DNA of 35,119 bases from an uncultured Lachnospiraceae bacterium (GTDB lineage Bacteria > Bacillota > Clostridia > Lachnospirales > Lachnospiraceae). A program made the position numbers and the translations under genes. The notes under the pieces are model-generated. The model saw only the letters and a program-made list of their open reading frames with translations, had not been told where the DNA came from and ran no database searches. Shown one piece after another: positions 1 through 7,592 of the stretch; within the stretch, counting starts at the first letter, position 1; each line of letters begins with the position of its first letter. The stretch covers positions 1 to 35,119 of the forward strand of contig CAJUGD010000037.1 in assembly GCA_910586205.1 (NCBI GenBank). The letters run 5' to 3'.

Positions 1-150
1 GTTTTTACTACGATTGACGGCTTCAACTTGCCACATTTTGCCCCGTTTTGCTCATTCTGTGATTTTTTTAACAATTTTCTTTGAAAAAATAAACCTCGCA
101 AAATGTGCCAAAACACGGCAAATCAACGCATTTTAGGAGGAATTTTTATT

Positions 151-615
151 ATGATTAAGATACTTTTCGTCTGCCACGGCAACATCTGCCGCAGCCCCAT
201 GGCCGAGTTCGTCCTAAAAGACATGGTTAAAAAAGCCGGTCTGGCTGACCGGTTTGAAATCGCCTCTGCTGCCACCAGTACCGAAGAAATAGGAAATCCA
301 GTTCACCGAGGTACACGGGAGAAGCTGCGGCAGGTGGGAATCAGTGTTGCGGGAAAGACGGCAGTCCAGCTTCGGAAATCAGACTATGATAAATATGATT
401 ATCTAATCGGAATGGATGAATGGAATATTCGCAATATGCTGCGGATGTTAGGAGGAGATCCAGAGGGAAAGATTCATAAGCTTTTAGAATTTGCAGGCAG
501 CCGGCGGGATGTGGCAGATCCCTGGTATACAGGCGACTTCGAGACTACTTATCAGGATGTAGTGACAGGATGTAAGGAGCTGATGAAGATGCTGAAGGAA
601 AAAGGGGTGATTTGA
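151..615 (+). CDS. Low-molecular-weight protein-tyrosine phosphatase
   Basis: This is a cytoplasmic phosphatase of the LMW-PTP family, which hydrolyses phosphotyrosine; in Firmicutes some members counteract bacterial tyrosine kinases. The N-terminus carries the family P-loop VCHGNICRSP, containing the C-x5-R catalytic signature, and the C-terminal half has the general-acid motif ADPW. The length of 154 residues is normal for the family. The reading frame is open from 103, but the start at 151 is chosen because TAGGAGG lies at 134-140 and the protein then begins right at the usual MIKILFVCHGN. The pyridoxamine kinase gene follows after 28 bases on the same strand, so the two are probably cotranscribed. 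No kinase partner is visible, so the substrate is unknown. Confidence 0.93.
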   Translation: MIKILFVCHGNICRSPMAEFVLKDMVKKAGLADRFEIASAATSTEEIGNPVHRGTREKLRQVGISVAGKTAVQLRKSDYDKYDYLIGMDEWNIRNMLRMLGGDPEGKIHKLLEFAGSRRDVADPWYTGDFETTYQDVVTGCKELMKMLKEKGVI

Positions 616-643
616 TTTCAAGAAAGAGGGAAGGAAGACAGCA

Positions 644-1510
644 ATGGGAGGAAAGAATATTTTATTGATCAATGATTTGCCGGGATATGGGAAAGTGGCT
701 TTAGCAGCCATGGTGCCGATATTATCACGGATGGGACATTATCCGTTTCAGATTCCCACAGCAGTGGTTTCCAATACTTTAGATTACGGGAAATTCCGCA
801 TTCAGGAAATGACAGATTATATGCGTGATACCTTTCTGGTATGGAAAGAGCTGGGATTTCAGATAGATTGTGTTTGCACAGGCTTTATTGTGTCAGAAGA
901 ACAGGCAGAGATAATAGAGGGGTATTTGAAAGAACAAAAAAATGCGCCATTGGTTGTGGTGGACCCCATTATGGCAGATGGGGGAAAGCTGTATAATGGA
1001 ATCGGGCAGAATCGAGTGCTTGCCATGAAAAAGCTGGCAGCTTATGCAGATGTAATGGTCCCCAATATTACAGAGGCATCTTTTCTTACAGGAATCCGCC
1101 CAGGACAGGAGTATGGGACCCAGGCGGAACTTCGGGAATTAGCAGATGGTTTAAGAGCGATTTCAGGTAAATCTGTGGTGATTACCAGTGCTTTGGAAAC
1201 AAAAGCAGAGGAAGAAAACGGAGCGCAGGGAGAAAACACATATCTGGTATATGGATACGATCATATCCGGCAGGAGTATTTCCGTGTGCCGTATGATTAT
1301 CTTCCTGTGCGGGTGGCAGGAAGCGGGGATATTTTTTCTGCCATGGTAATCGGAGAGCTGCTGGCAGGAAATCCGCTTGCAAAAGCGGTTCAGAAAGCCG
1401 TTAAGGCATTGTCCGGATTGATTTTGGAGAATCAGGGACATTTAAAAGAGTATAAAGGTATTCTTGTGGAGCGATACTGGGAAGTATTGTCACATTCCGG
1501 GGAGGATTAA
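644..1510 (+). CDS. Pyridoxamine/pyridoxal kinase, PfkB-type
   Basis: This enzyme phosphorylates pyridoxamine or pyridoxal with ATP in the vitamin B6 salvage pathway. The 288-residue protein belongs to the ribokinase-like (PfkB) superfamily. It has the N-terminal substrate loop NDLPGYGK, the VVDPIMADGGKLYNG stretch, VPNITEASFLTG, and a C-terminal anion-hole motif VAGSGDIFSAM; the usual form is GTGD, and the T to S change is conservative. GGAAGG lies just upstream of the ATG. The gene follows the phosphatase closely. Its stop overlaps by three bases with the stop of the convergent hydrolase gene. A hydroxymethylpyrimidine kinase is the main alternative, but the overall pattern fits the pyridoxamine kinase group found in clostridia. 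Confidence 0.88.
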   Translation: MGGKNILLINDLPGYGKVALAAMVPILSRMGHYPFQIPTAVVSNTLDYGKFRIQEMTDYMRDTFLVWKELGFQIDCVCTGFIVSEEQAEIIEGYLKEQKNAPLVVVDPIMADGGKLYNGIGQNRVLAMKKLAAYADVMVPNITEASFLTGIRPGQEYGTQAELRELADGLRAISGKSVVITSALETKAEEENGAQGENTYLVYGYDHIRQEYFRVPYDYLPVRVAGSGDIFSAMVIGELLAGNPLAKAVQKAVKALSGLILENQGHLKEYKGILVERYWEVLSHSGED

Positions 1511-2232
1511 TGCTGTTTGGCGGCTTTTACGAACTCCGCAAAGATTCCCCTTGCCGCGTCATCTTGCTCCCACAGATACTCAGGGTGCCACTGTACACCC
1601 AAAAAGAAGGTAGGATACTCCTGCATTTCCACACATTCAGTTAACCCATGGGGGGCAAATCCCGAGGCATTAAGACCAGGAGCCAGCCGGCGGATTGCCT
1701 GGTGGTGCATACTGTTGACTTGGATTGTGGTTTTGCCGGCAATCCGGGATAAAAGCGTGTCTGGAATTACTGTTACAGTGTGGGATGGGATTTCATAAGA
1801 AAAAGGCTGTGTGTGTGCAACCGGGAAATCCTCAAAGAACTGGCTGGGGAGATCCTGGTAGATATCGCCGCCCAGGCATATATTAATAAGCTGGATACCA
1901 CGGCATATTCCAAGGATCGGTTTTCTTGCTTTGATGGCAAGCTGAAGCAGCTCCAGCTCCAAGTGGTCCCTCTTAGGGGATACATTGCCGCAGTGAATCT
2001 GCGTTTCTTCTCCAAAATGAAAAGGATGGAGATCAGGACCTCCGGTAAAGAGAAAGCCGTTAAACATAGCAACAATGCGTTCAAGCTCCTCATGATCGAA
2101 ATCCAAAGGCAGAATAATCGGAATACCGCCAACCGCACGGATTGCCTTTAAGTAGGCCGGACGCATGTAGAGTTCGTCTTTTTCTGTATTGTGGTAAGGG
2201 GTAAGGGCAATTAAGGGTTTTTGTGCTGACAT
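1507..2232 (-). CDS. Gamma-glutamyl-gamma-aminobutyrate hydrolase family protein (peptidase C26, PuuD-like)
   Basis: The 241-residue protein is a class-I glutamine-amidotransferase-like hydrolase. PuuD, the best known member, cleaves gamma-glutamyl-GABA in putrescine catabolism; others hydrolyse other gamma-glutamyl amides. The nucleophile elbow is GICRGIQ (Cys), and the catalytic His-Glu pair lies in QWHPEY near the C-terminus. The FTGGPDLHP motif is the oxyanion-side loop of this family. The start is supported by GGAGG seven bases upstream of the ATG. No other putrescine pathway gene lies nearby, so the substrate is not established. The gene appears to be monocistronic, converging on the pyridoxamine kinase gene. 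Confidence 0.88.
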   Translation of the reverse strand: MSAQKPLIALTPYHNTEKDELYMRPAYLKAIRAVGGIPIILPLDFDHEELERIVAMFNGFLFTGGPDLHPFHFGEETQIHCGNVSPKRDHLELELLQLAIKARKPILGICRGIQLINICLGGDIYQDLPSQFFEDFPVAHTQPFSYEIPSHTVTVIPDTLLSRIAGKTTIQVNSMHHQAIRRLAPGLNASGFAPHGLTECVEMQEYPTFFLGVQWHPEYLWEQDDAARGIFAEFVKAAKQH

Positions 2233-2324
2233 ATATGGTCCTCCTTATTTATGGAAAAGAGATAGATAGGATCATGGGCTTTGACGGGATATACTGTATG
2301 GAAGGCAGAGTTTAAGGAAACAAA

Positions 2325-2353
2325 TGCCTCCTCCATATTGTATGGAAGAGGCA
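2325..2353 (-). terminator. Intrinsic terminator downstream of the ferredoxin gene
   Basis: An inverted repeat of 12 base pairs with one mismatch (TGCCTC.TCCATA against TATGGA.GAGGCA) has a three-base loop. On the minus strand it is followed by TTTGTTTCC, and it lies 20 bases after the ferredoxin stop. It separates the ferredoxin from the C26 hydrolase. Confidence 0.75.
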
Positions 2354-2373
2354 CCTATGTAGCTTAAGGATAA

Positions 2374-2544
2374 TTAACCCTCGTTAATAGCGCCGGTCGG
2401 GCAAACGCCTGCGCAGGTTCCACAATCGATGCAGGTATCAGCATCAATCACATACTGTCCATCTCCCTGAGAGATTGCACCTACCGGGCACTCCGGCTCA
2501 CAGGTTCCGCAGCTTACACATGCGTCAGAAATAACATATGCCAT
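2374..2544 (-). CDS. 2[4Fe-4S] ferredoxin, 56 residues
   Basis: This small clostridial-type electron carrier begins MAYVISDACVSCGTC. It has two CxxCxxCxxxCP clusters: CVSCGTCEPECP around residues 9-20 and CIDCGTCAGVCP around residues 38-49. Each should bind one low-potential [4Fe-4S] cluster. It would serve pyruvate:ferredoxin oxidoreductase, hydrogenase or similar anaerobic enzymes, and could also supply electrons to the neighbouring radical-SAM PFL activase (inference from position). The start at 2544 is preferred over the in-frame ATG at 2550 because GGAGG is eight bases from the former and only two from the latter. A TATAAA -10-like box lies at 2595-2600. Its own terminator follows. It is too short for ordinary ORF cut-offs. 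Confidence 0.95.
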   Translation of the reverse strand: MAYVISDACVSCGTCEPECPVGAISQGDGQYVIDADTCIDCGTCAGVCPTGAINEG

Positions 2545-2665
2545 GATCATGTCCTCCTTAAATATTCTATAGCATTTCTTGCTCTTGACATCATTTTATA
2601 CTATTTAAGAAAAATATTCAAGTGGAAATCACTGTACAATTGGATAAAAAAATATACAAAAGAAA

Positions 2666-2691
2666 TTTGCCGCTGGATATGGAGCGGCAAA
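2666..2691 (-). terminator. Intrinsic terminator of the pfl operon
   Basis: A perfect nine-base-pair stem, TTTGCCGCT at 2666-2674 with AGCGGCAAA at 2683-2691, has an eight-base loop. On the minus strand it is followed by TTTCTTTTG, and it starts five bases after the activase stop codon. Confidence 0.8.
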
Positions 2692-2695
2692 GGGA

Positions 2696-3475
2696 TTATT
2701 TATGAGACGATAGAAGGGGCTGCTTCAAAACACATGCTCTTTGATCACGGATTCCGGAAAGAATGATCTGGCGGGCTGCCAGGGCTTTGTCTTTGCCCAG
2801 GGGTTTTACCTTTTCCAGAGGGTAGGGGATGCCCAGGCTTTTATATTTGCCTTTCCCCATGTCATGATAAGGCAGCACATCCAGTGCCTTTACATTGTTA
2901 AGGGTTCCGATAAAGCGTCCCAGCCTGTAAAGAAGATCCTGTTTATAGGTAATGCCTGGGACAACCACATGGCGGATCCATACAGAAACGGATTTTTCGT
3001 CCAGATATTGGGCAAAGGCCAGGACAGGATCCAGCTTTTGTCCGGTCAGTTCTATGTGGGATTTCGGATCAATGTGTTTAATGTCCAGAAGAACCAAGTC
3101 GGTTACTGCAGCCAGACGGTCAAACTGTCGGAGAACCTCTGGTGAATCAGGACGAAAGAGAATACCGGAGGTATCCAGACAGGTGTGAATCCCGCGGGAT
3201 TTTGCTGCTTCAAAAAGCTCAGTTACAAAGCAGATCTGCACCAGCGGGTCTCCGCCGGTAACAGTTATGCCGCCTTTTTCATAAAAGACATGATTTTTTT
3301 CATACTGAGCCAGAATCTCATCTACAGACATTTCGGTGCCGCCGTTCATTTTCCAGGTGTCTGGATTGTGACAGTAAAGACACCGCATAGGGCAGCCCTG
3401 CAGAAATACGACCAGGCGGACACCTGGACCGTCTACAGTGCCGAAGCTTTCGATAGAGTGGATTCGTCCTGTCAT
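2696..3475 (-). CDS. pflA: Pyruvate formate-lyase-activating enzyme (radical SAM)
   Basis: This radical S-adenosylmethionine enzyme abstracts a hydrogen from the active-site glycine of pyruvate formate-lyase to switch it on under anaerobic conditions. The CxxxCxxC cluster motif reads GCPMRCLYC in the first 40 residues, followed by the family HNPDTW. SAM-binding elements include TVTGGDPL and the LLDIKHIDP strand. The N-terminus IHSIESFGTVDGPGVR is typical of PflA, and the length of 259 residues is normal. It is the last gene of the minus-strand operon, 59 bases after the glycyl-radical subunit gene. Because the radical glycine lies on a separate small protein here, the activase should act on that protein, probably in complex with the core (inference). 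Confidence 0.95.
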   Translation of the reverse strand: MTGRIHSIESFGTVDGPGVRLVVFLQGCPMRCLYCHNPDTWKMNGGTEMSVDEILAQYEKNHVFYEKGGITVTGGDPLVQICFVTELFEAAKSRGIHTCLDTSGILFRPDSPEVLRQFDRLAAVTDLVLLDIKHIDPKSHIELTGQKLDPVLAFAQYLDEKSVSVWIRHVVVPGITYKQDLLYRLGRFIGTLNNVKALDVLPYHDMGKGKYKSLGIPYPLEKVKPLGKDKALAARQIILSGIRDQRACVLKQPLLSSHK

Positions 3476-3534
3476 TTGATAAACCTCCGGATTAAATGGT
3501 AGATTTCGAATAATTTACGGATTCCTGAATTAAG

Positions 3535-3783
3535 TCAGCCCATAGCGCCGTGAAAGGTACGGGAGATGACTTCATCCTGCTGTTCCTTTGTAAGCTTGTT
3601 GAAGTTTACCGCATAGCCGGAGACCCGAACCGTAAGCTGAGGGTATTTCTCAGGATGAGCCTGGGCATCTAACAGGGTTTCTTTGGAAAATACATTTACA
3701 TTCAGATGATGGCCGCCCTTTTCCGTATAGCCGTCCAGCAGGGATACCAGATTATCAACCTGAGCTTCATTTGCATGCGTCAT
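3535..3783 (-). CDS. Separate glycyl-radical domain of pyruvate formate-lyase (GrcA/YfiD-like)
   Basis: The 82-residue protein corresponds to the C-terminal radical domain of pyruvate formate-lyase. It has GGHHLNVNVFSKETLLDA, HPEKYPQLTVRVSGYAV and LTKEQQDEVISRTF, with the radical glycine at Gly56 in RVSGY. E. coli GrcA (YfiD) is a stand-alone spare part that replaces oxygen-damaged PFL C-termini. Here the adjacent core gene lacks this domain, so this protein appears to be an obligate subunit rather than a spare. The frame is open from 3813, but the start at 3783 is chosen because AGGAGG sits seven bases upstream. It is 44 bases after the core stop and precedes pflA in the same operon. Confidence 0.93.
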   Translation of the reverse strand: MTHANEAQVDNLVSLLDGYTEKGGHHLNVNVFSKETLLDAQAHPEKYPQLTVRVSGYAVNFNKLTKEQQDEVISRTFHGAMG

Positions 3784-3827
3784 ATGAGTACCTCCTAGTA
3801 TAATGTGAATCATTTATAAAGTTCTAT

Positions 3828-5945
3828 TTATTCACGGTCCAATCCAGCCATTAGATTGGGGATGGAACAGGATTTGTTATAACCACATTCCAGTTCCAGG
3901 CTTCCGTCCAGATTCAAATCCAGATCCAAATCACCCATAAAGAGCTGATCCTCTTTTCCCAGAGCTCCCGGAATGATGGAGAAGGTGTTAGAGATACCGT
4001 CCTGAGCGTCTGAGAAAGGCAGCTTTGCCACAGAGGCAAGGGAGGAGATGGCTCCTTTTGAATCTCGTGTATGCATGGGATTGGCTCCCGGTGCGAATGC
4101 CTGGCCGGCTTTTCTTCCGTCGGGAGTGGAACCGGTAGCTTTACCATACACCACATTAGAGGTAATGGTCAAGATGGAGGTTGTTGGAATTCCGCCGCGA
4201 TAGCAATGGTTTTGCTTAATATAGTTCATAAAAGCATGGACGATTTCCACCGCGATTTGATCTACCCGGTCGTCATCATTGCCGTATTTGGGGAAATCTC
4301 CCTGTATCTCATAATCCACAACAATTCCGTTTTCATCCCGGACTGTGCGCACCTTAGCATATTTGATGGCAGACAGTGAGTCTGCTACCACAGAAAGGCC
4401 GGCCACGCCCGTGGCAAACCAGCGGGTCACATTCATATCATGAAGCGCCATCTGCAGCCGCTCATAGCTGTATTTATCATGCATATAGTGAATAATATTC
4501 AGACTGTTTACATAAACGCCGGCCAGCCATTTCATCATATCGTGATAGCGCTCCATAACCTGGTCATAATCCAAATATTCGGAGGTGATGGGGCGGAATT
4601 TAGGCCCAATCTGTTTTTTGCTGATTTCGTCCACACCGCCGTTAATGGCATACAGAAGGCATTTAGCCAGGTTTGCCCGTGCACCAAAGAACTGCATTTC
4701 TTTTCCGATCCGCATAGAAGATACACAGCAGGCAATGGCATAATCATCGCCGTGGGATTCCCGCATTAAATCATCATTTTCATATTGAATGGAAGAAGAT
4801 TCTATGGAGGTACGGGCACAGAACCTTTTAAAGTTTTCTGGAAGCCGTGTGGACCAAAGTACTGTCAGGTTAGGCTCCGGGGCAGTGCCGAGGTTTTTCA
4901 GGGTGTGAAGATAGCGGAAAGACATTTTTGTCACCAGGTGGCGTCCGTCAATGCCCACGCCGCCAATGGACTCTGTGACCCAGGTAGGATCTCCGGAAAA
5001 CAGCGCGTTGTATTCCGGGGTGCGGGCAAACTTGACCAACCGCAATTTCATGACAAAATGGTCCACAAATTCTTGTATCTGCTGTTCTGTGAAAATTCCG
5101 TTTTTTAAGTCCCGCTCAGCATAAATGTCCAGGAATGTAGAGGTGCGTCCTAAGGACATGGCAGCTCCATTTTGCTCCTTAACAGCGGCAAGATAGGCAA
5201 AATAAGTCCATTGAATGGCCTCCTGTACATTGGCAGCAGGCCGGGAAATATCGAAGCCGTAGATACTGCCTAGTTCTTTCAGCTCTTTTAAGGCTCGGAT
5301 CTGCTCAGACAGTTCTTCCCTGATCCGGATAATATGGGAATACATAGTACTGCGGGCAGTCATTTTCTGTTCTTCTTTATCCTCAATTAAACGGTTTACT
5401 CCGTAGAGAGCTACACGACGGTAATCTCCTATGATCCGCCCGCGGCCATAAGCATCCGGAAGCCCGGTAATGATATGACTAGAACGGCAGGCTCTCATTT
5501 CCGGCGTATAGGCATCAAAAACCCCTGCATTGTGGGTCTTTCTGTGGGTAGTGAAAAACTCGCTTATTTCCGGATCTACCTTGTAGCCATTATCTGCACA
5601 TGCTTTTTCTGCCATTCGGATGCCGCCATAAGGCTGCAGGGAGCGTTTAAAAGGCTTATCCGTCTGAAAGCCAACAATAGTCTCTTTTTCTTTGTCCAGG
5701 TAGCCGGGGCCATGGGAGGTGATGGTGGAAATTATCTTGGTATCCATATCCAGCACACCTCCGGCAGCCTGTTCCTGACGGGACAGTTCCATGACCTGCT
5801 CCCACAGCTTTGTGGTGCTTTCTGCGGCATCGGCAAGAAAGGACTCGTCTCCGTCATAGGGGGTATAGTTTTTCTGGATAAAGCTGCGGACATTGATTTC
5901 CCGCTCCCACTCTCCAGGCTGAAAGAATCTCCATTCTTGTTTCAT
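3828..5945 (-). CDS. pflB: Pyruvate formate-lyase core subunit lacking the glycyl-radical domain
   Basis: This enzyme converts pyruvate and CoA to acetyl-CoA and formate by radical chemistry. The 705-residue protein matches PFL from its N-terminus through DGISNTFSIIPGALGKED. It carries the catalytic Cys pair (Cys406-Cys407 in AIACCVSS) and FAPGANPMH. E. coli PflB has about 760 residues and ends with the RVSGYAV domain. Here the protein instead ends in an acidic tail of about 40 residues (DLDLDLNLDGS, then two further cysteines) and a stop. The radical domain is encoded by the next gene. The start at 5945 is set by GAGGAGG eight bases upstream, in preference to the in-frame ATG at 5966. Transcription probably begins at the promoter at 6015-6043. 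Confidence 0.93.
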   Translation of the reverse strand: MKQEWRFFQPGEWEREINVRSFIQKNYTPYDGDESFLADAAESTTKLWEQVMELSRQEQAAGGVLDMDTKIISTITSHGPGYLDKEKETIVGFQTDKPFKRSLQPYGGIRMAEKACADNGYKVDPEISEFFTTHRKTHNAGVFDAYTPEMRACRSSHIITGLPDAYGRGRIIGDYRRVALYGVNRLIEDKEEQKMTARSTMYSHIIRIREELSEQIRALKELKELGSIYGFDISRPAANVQEAIQWTYFAYLAAVKEQNGAAMSLGRTSTFLDIYAERDLKNGIFTEQQIQEFVDHFVMKLRLVKFARTPEYNALFSGDPTWVTESIGGVGIDGRHLVTKMSFRYLHTLKNLGTAPEPNLTVLWSTRLPENFKRFCARTSIESSSIQYENDDLMRESHGDDYAIACCVSSMRIGKEMQFFGARANLAKCLLYAINGGVDEISKKQIGPKFRPITSEYLDYDQVMERYHDMMKWLAGVYVNSLNIIHYMHDKYSYERLQMALHDMNVTRWFATGVAGLSVVADSLSAIKYAKVRTVRDENGIVVDYEIQGDFPKYGNDDDRVDQIAVEIVHAFMNYIKQNHCYRGGIPTTSILTITSNVVYGKATGSTPDGRKAGQAFAPGANPMHTRDSKGAISSLASVAKLPFSDAQDGISNTFSIIPGALGKEDQLFMGDLDLDLNLDGSLELECGYNKSCSIPNLMAGLDRE

Positions 5946-6014
5946 AATCACTGCCTCCTCACACAATCATGATGGTTTACAGGAATTGTTTTTTAGCTTT
6001 TTGCTGTACCGAAG

Positions 6015-6043
6015 ATTATAGAAGTGGGACAATCAATCGTCAA
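6015..6043 (-). promoter_or_regulatory. Sigma-A promoter of the pfl operon
   Basis: On the minus strand TTGACG and TATAAT are separated by 17 bases, a near-consensus vegetative promoter about 65 bases before the PFL start codon. No clear FNR- or Rex-type operator could be assigned by eye. Confidence 0.7.
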
Positions 6044-6089
6044 GGAGGGAAAAATGAGAGTATTTTTCAATAAGTGGATTTTTTATGTC

Positions 6090-6118
6090 TTGTCAACCAG
6101 GAAAAAATATATTATAGT
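6090..6118 (+). promoter_or_regulatory. Promoter of the DUF1858 gene
   Basis: TTGTCA and TATAGT are separated by 17 bases, about 95 bases before the DUF1858 start. It is divergent from the pfl promoter, with the two -35 boxes about 46 bases apart, so a shared operator is possible. Confidence 0.5.
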
Positions 6119-6214
6119 AGATTTGAACCCAGTTTCAAAATTGGTTTTATTTACAATAGAAATATCTGGGGTGTATGATTTAAGAAAAGTATATACAAGA
6201 AGGAGGAACTTTCA

Positions 6215-6418
6215 ATGCAGATCAGTAAGGATATGTTGATCGGAGATCTGGTTCAGACTCATGAACTGATTGCTCCCATGTTGATGCGCGCCGGTATGCA
6301 CTGTCTGGGCTGCCCGTCCGCTCAGGGTGAAACTCTGGAGGAAGCCTGCATGGTCCATGGGATTGACTGTGATACACTGGTATCTGGAATCAATGAGGTG
6401 CTGGCAGAAAGAGCATAA
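6215..6418 (+). CDS. DUF1858 domain redox-disulfide protein
   Basis: The 67-residue protein is a whole DUF1858 domain, the family also called hybrid-cluster-protein-associated redox disulfide domain and related to the ScdA/RIC N-terminus. The conserved features are the DLVQTHELIAPMLMRAGMHC start, the CLGC (CxxC) pair at residues 30 and 33, and the helix TLEEACMVHGID. The cysteine pair probably cycles as a disulfide or holds a metal. The exact role is unknown; family members occur near iron-sulfur repair and nitrosative stress genes. AGGAGG lies nine bases before the ATG. It is divergent from the oxygen-sensitive PFL operon, which fits a role in redox stress, but that is inference. Confidence 0.85.
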   Translation: MQISKDMLIGDLVQTHELIAPMLMRAGMHCLGCPSAQGETLEEACMVHGIDCDTLVSGINEVLAERA

Positions 6419-6483
6419 AGGCTGTTTCGGTAAAAGGCAGCAGACTTAGAAGAACTACAGAAAAGATTCGCAAGAGAAAAACA

Positions 6484-6525
6484 GGAGAGTGCACATGTGA
6501 GATTTGGCACTCTCCTTGTTTTTGA
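6484..6525 (+). terminator. Bidirectional terminator between the DUF1858 gene and mecA
   Basis: A nine-base-pair stem, GGAGAGTGC at 6484-6492 with GCACTCTCC at 6507-6515, is followed by TTGTTTTTG. On the other side it is preceded by AAAAACA, so it can serve the convergent mecA gene as well. Confidence 0.75.
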
Positions 6526-6558
6526 AGGTAAAGATAACATAGATGCTGTCATATAACT

Positions 6559-7305
6559 TTACACCAGTGTCAGCTTCTGTAAAGCCTGATCCCGAATTAT
6601 AACCTCATAATGTTCCTGATAATAGGCTTCTGTGGCTGTCTGCTGGCGGATCTTCTCGCCGTATTCCGCAAGAATATTGCACACACGGCTGAATACCAGC
6701 GGTTCTGTATCAGCGCTGGAAAGAACCAGATAATATTGAGAAGAATCTGGCTTTTTGTATAAGGTGTTGATGCCCTGGTAGACATGTCCCACAATTTTCG
6801 ATACTGCTGTTACCTGATCCAAGTTCTCGAAACGGTAGATCCGGATCTGTATGGCAGGCGCTTTCTCATCCTCCTCTGCTGAAGGAGTAGCAGGTGCCGA
6901 TGTATCATTCTGAGGCAGCCCCGGCATATTCTGTTTTAACAGCTCCATCAGTCCATCAGCGCCTTCCAGAAATTCACTGGCAATGCCGCTGAAAATACTG
7001 TCGGAATCATCCTCAGCCATTTGTGAGAATTTGGAAAAGCGGGTATCAAGCTCTTCCGGATCTTCTATTTTGGTGATGACCAGCATTACACTCTCATTGG
7101 AAAGAGGAATGGCTTCTACCATAAGCGGAATATCTTCCGCGTCAAAGCCCACTTCATTGGAGGCCTTCTGAATCATCTCGCGAAACAGATTACGGGCTTT
7201 TTCACTTCCGTATGCCAGTTCGCCCAGATTCAGATTGCGGACACTCAGATCAAAGCTGCTTAATGTGCATCGTATCTGGTTTTCGTTAATCCGTTCTATT
7301 TTCAT
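6559..7305 (-). CDS. mecA: Adaptor protein MecA
   Basis: MecA-type adaptors deliver substrates to the ClpC-ClpP protease and trigger ClpC assembly; in Bacillus the targets include ComK. The 248-residue protein begins MKIERINENQIRCTLS. It has the N-terminal substrate-binding part (LFREMIQKASNEVGFD) and the C-terminal ClpC-binding part, marked by IYRFENLDQV and ILAEYGEKI. Between them is an acidic and Ala/Pro-rich linker at about residues 105-150. The reading frame is open to 7401, but the start at 7305 has GGGAG upstream and matches the family N-terminus. A promoter at 7414-7443 precedes it. It is convergent with the DUF1858 gene. Confidence 0.9.
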   Translation of the reverse strand: MKIERINENQIRCTLSSFDLSVRNLNLGELAYGSEKARNLFREMIQKASNEVGFDAEDIPLMVEAIPLSNESVMLVITKIEDPEELDTRFSKFSQMAEDDSDSIFSGIASEFLEGADGLMELLKQNMPGLPQNDTSAPATPSAEEDEKAPAIQIRIYRFENLDQVTAVSKIVGHVYQGINTLYKKPDSSQYYLVLSSADTEPLVFSRVCNILAEYGEKIRQQTATEAYYQEHYEVIIRDQALQKLTLV

Positions 7306-7413
7306 AAGATCACTCCCTTGCTTGCATTGTGAAGTATCCGGCAAATGAAATAACAGGACATTCGCCAGATTATCATCAGTAGAAATTAAAAATAAACCCA
7401 ATTACCTAATTTA

Positions 7414-7443
7414 ATTATAGTATATCATATAGGGAAAAGGCAA
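7414..7443 (-). promoter_or_regulatory. Promoter of mecA
   Basis: On the minus strand TTGCCT and a perfect TATAAT are separated by 18 bases. The predicted leader is about 105 bases long. Confidence 0.55.
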
Positions 7444-7524
7444 TTCTTATGTGAAAAAATTCAGGAAAATTTAAGGTTTTAATATATGGTACGCTTGAAA
7501 GCAAGGAAAGGTTTCATAGATTCC

Positions 7525-7553
7525 TTGAGTTTTTTATTAGATTATGATATAGT
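7525..7553 (+). promoter_or_regulatory. Promoter of metG
   Basis: TTGAGT and TATAGT are separated by 17 bases, giving a leader of about 33 bases before the metG ATG. A seven-base-pair hairpin (7502-7508 with 7521-7527, then TTTTTT) overlaps the -35 box. With the start site predicted downstream of it, the hairpin would not be in the metG transcript. Confidence 0.5.
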
Positions 7554-7592
7554 TTGGTTACTTATGATTTGATTTTGAGGAGGGATTGGCTC

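Noticed and set aside
3784..3830. Frameshift or sequencing error splitting a normal pfl gene
   Set aside because: Both parts have their own start, AGGAGG site and stop, and the end of the core is a different sequence, not the expected PFL linker, so no single base change restores a canonical enzyme.
6024..6239. 71-residue plus-strand ORF
   Set aside because: It starts inside the pfl promoter, runs through the candidate promoter and leader of the DUF1858 gene and has no recognisable features, so it is probably chance.
7440..7592. T-box or other riboswitch upstream of metG
   Set aside because: There is a terminator-like hairpin at 7502-7527, but no T-box sequence or specifier stem is recognisable, and the best promoter places the transcript start after the hairpin.
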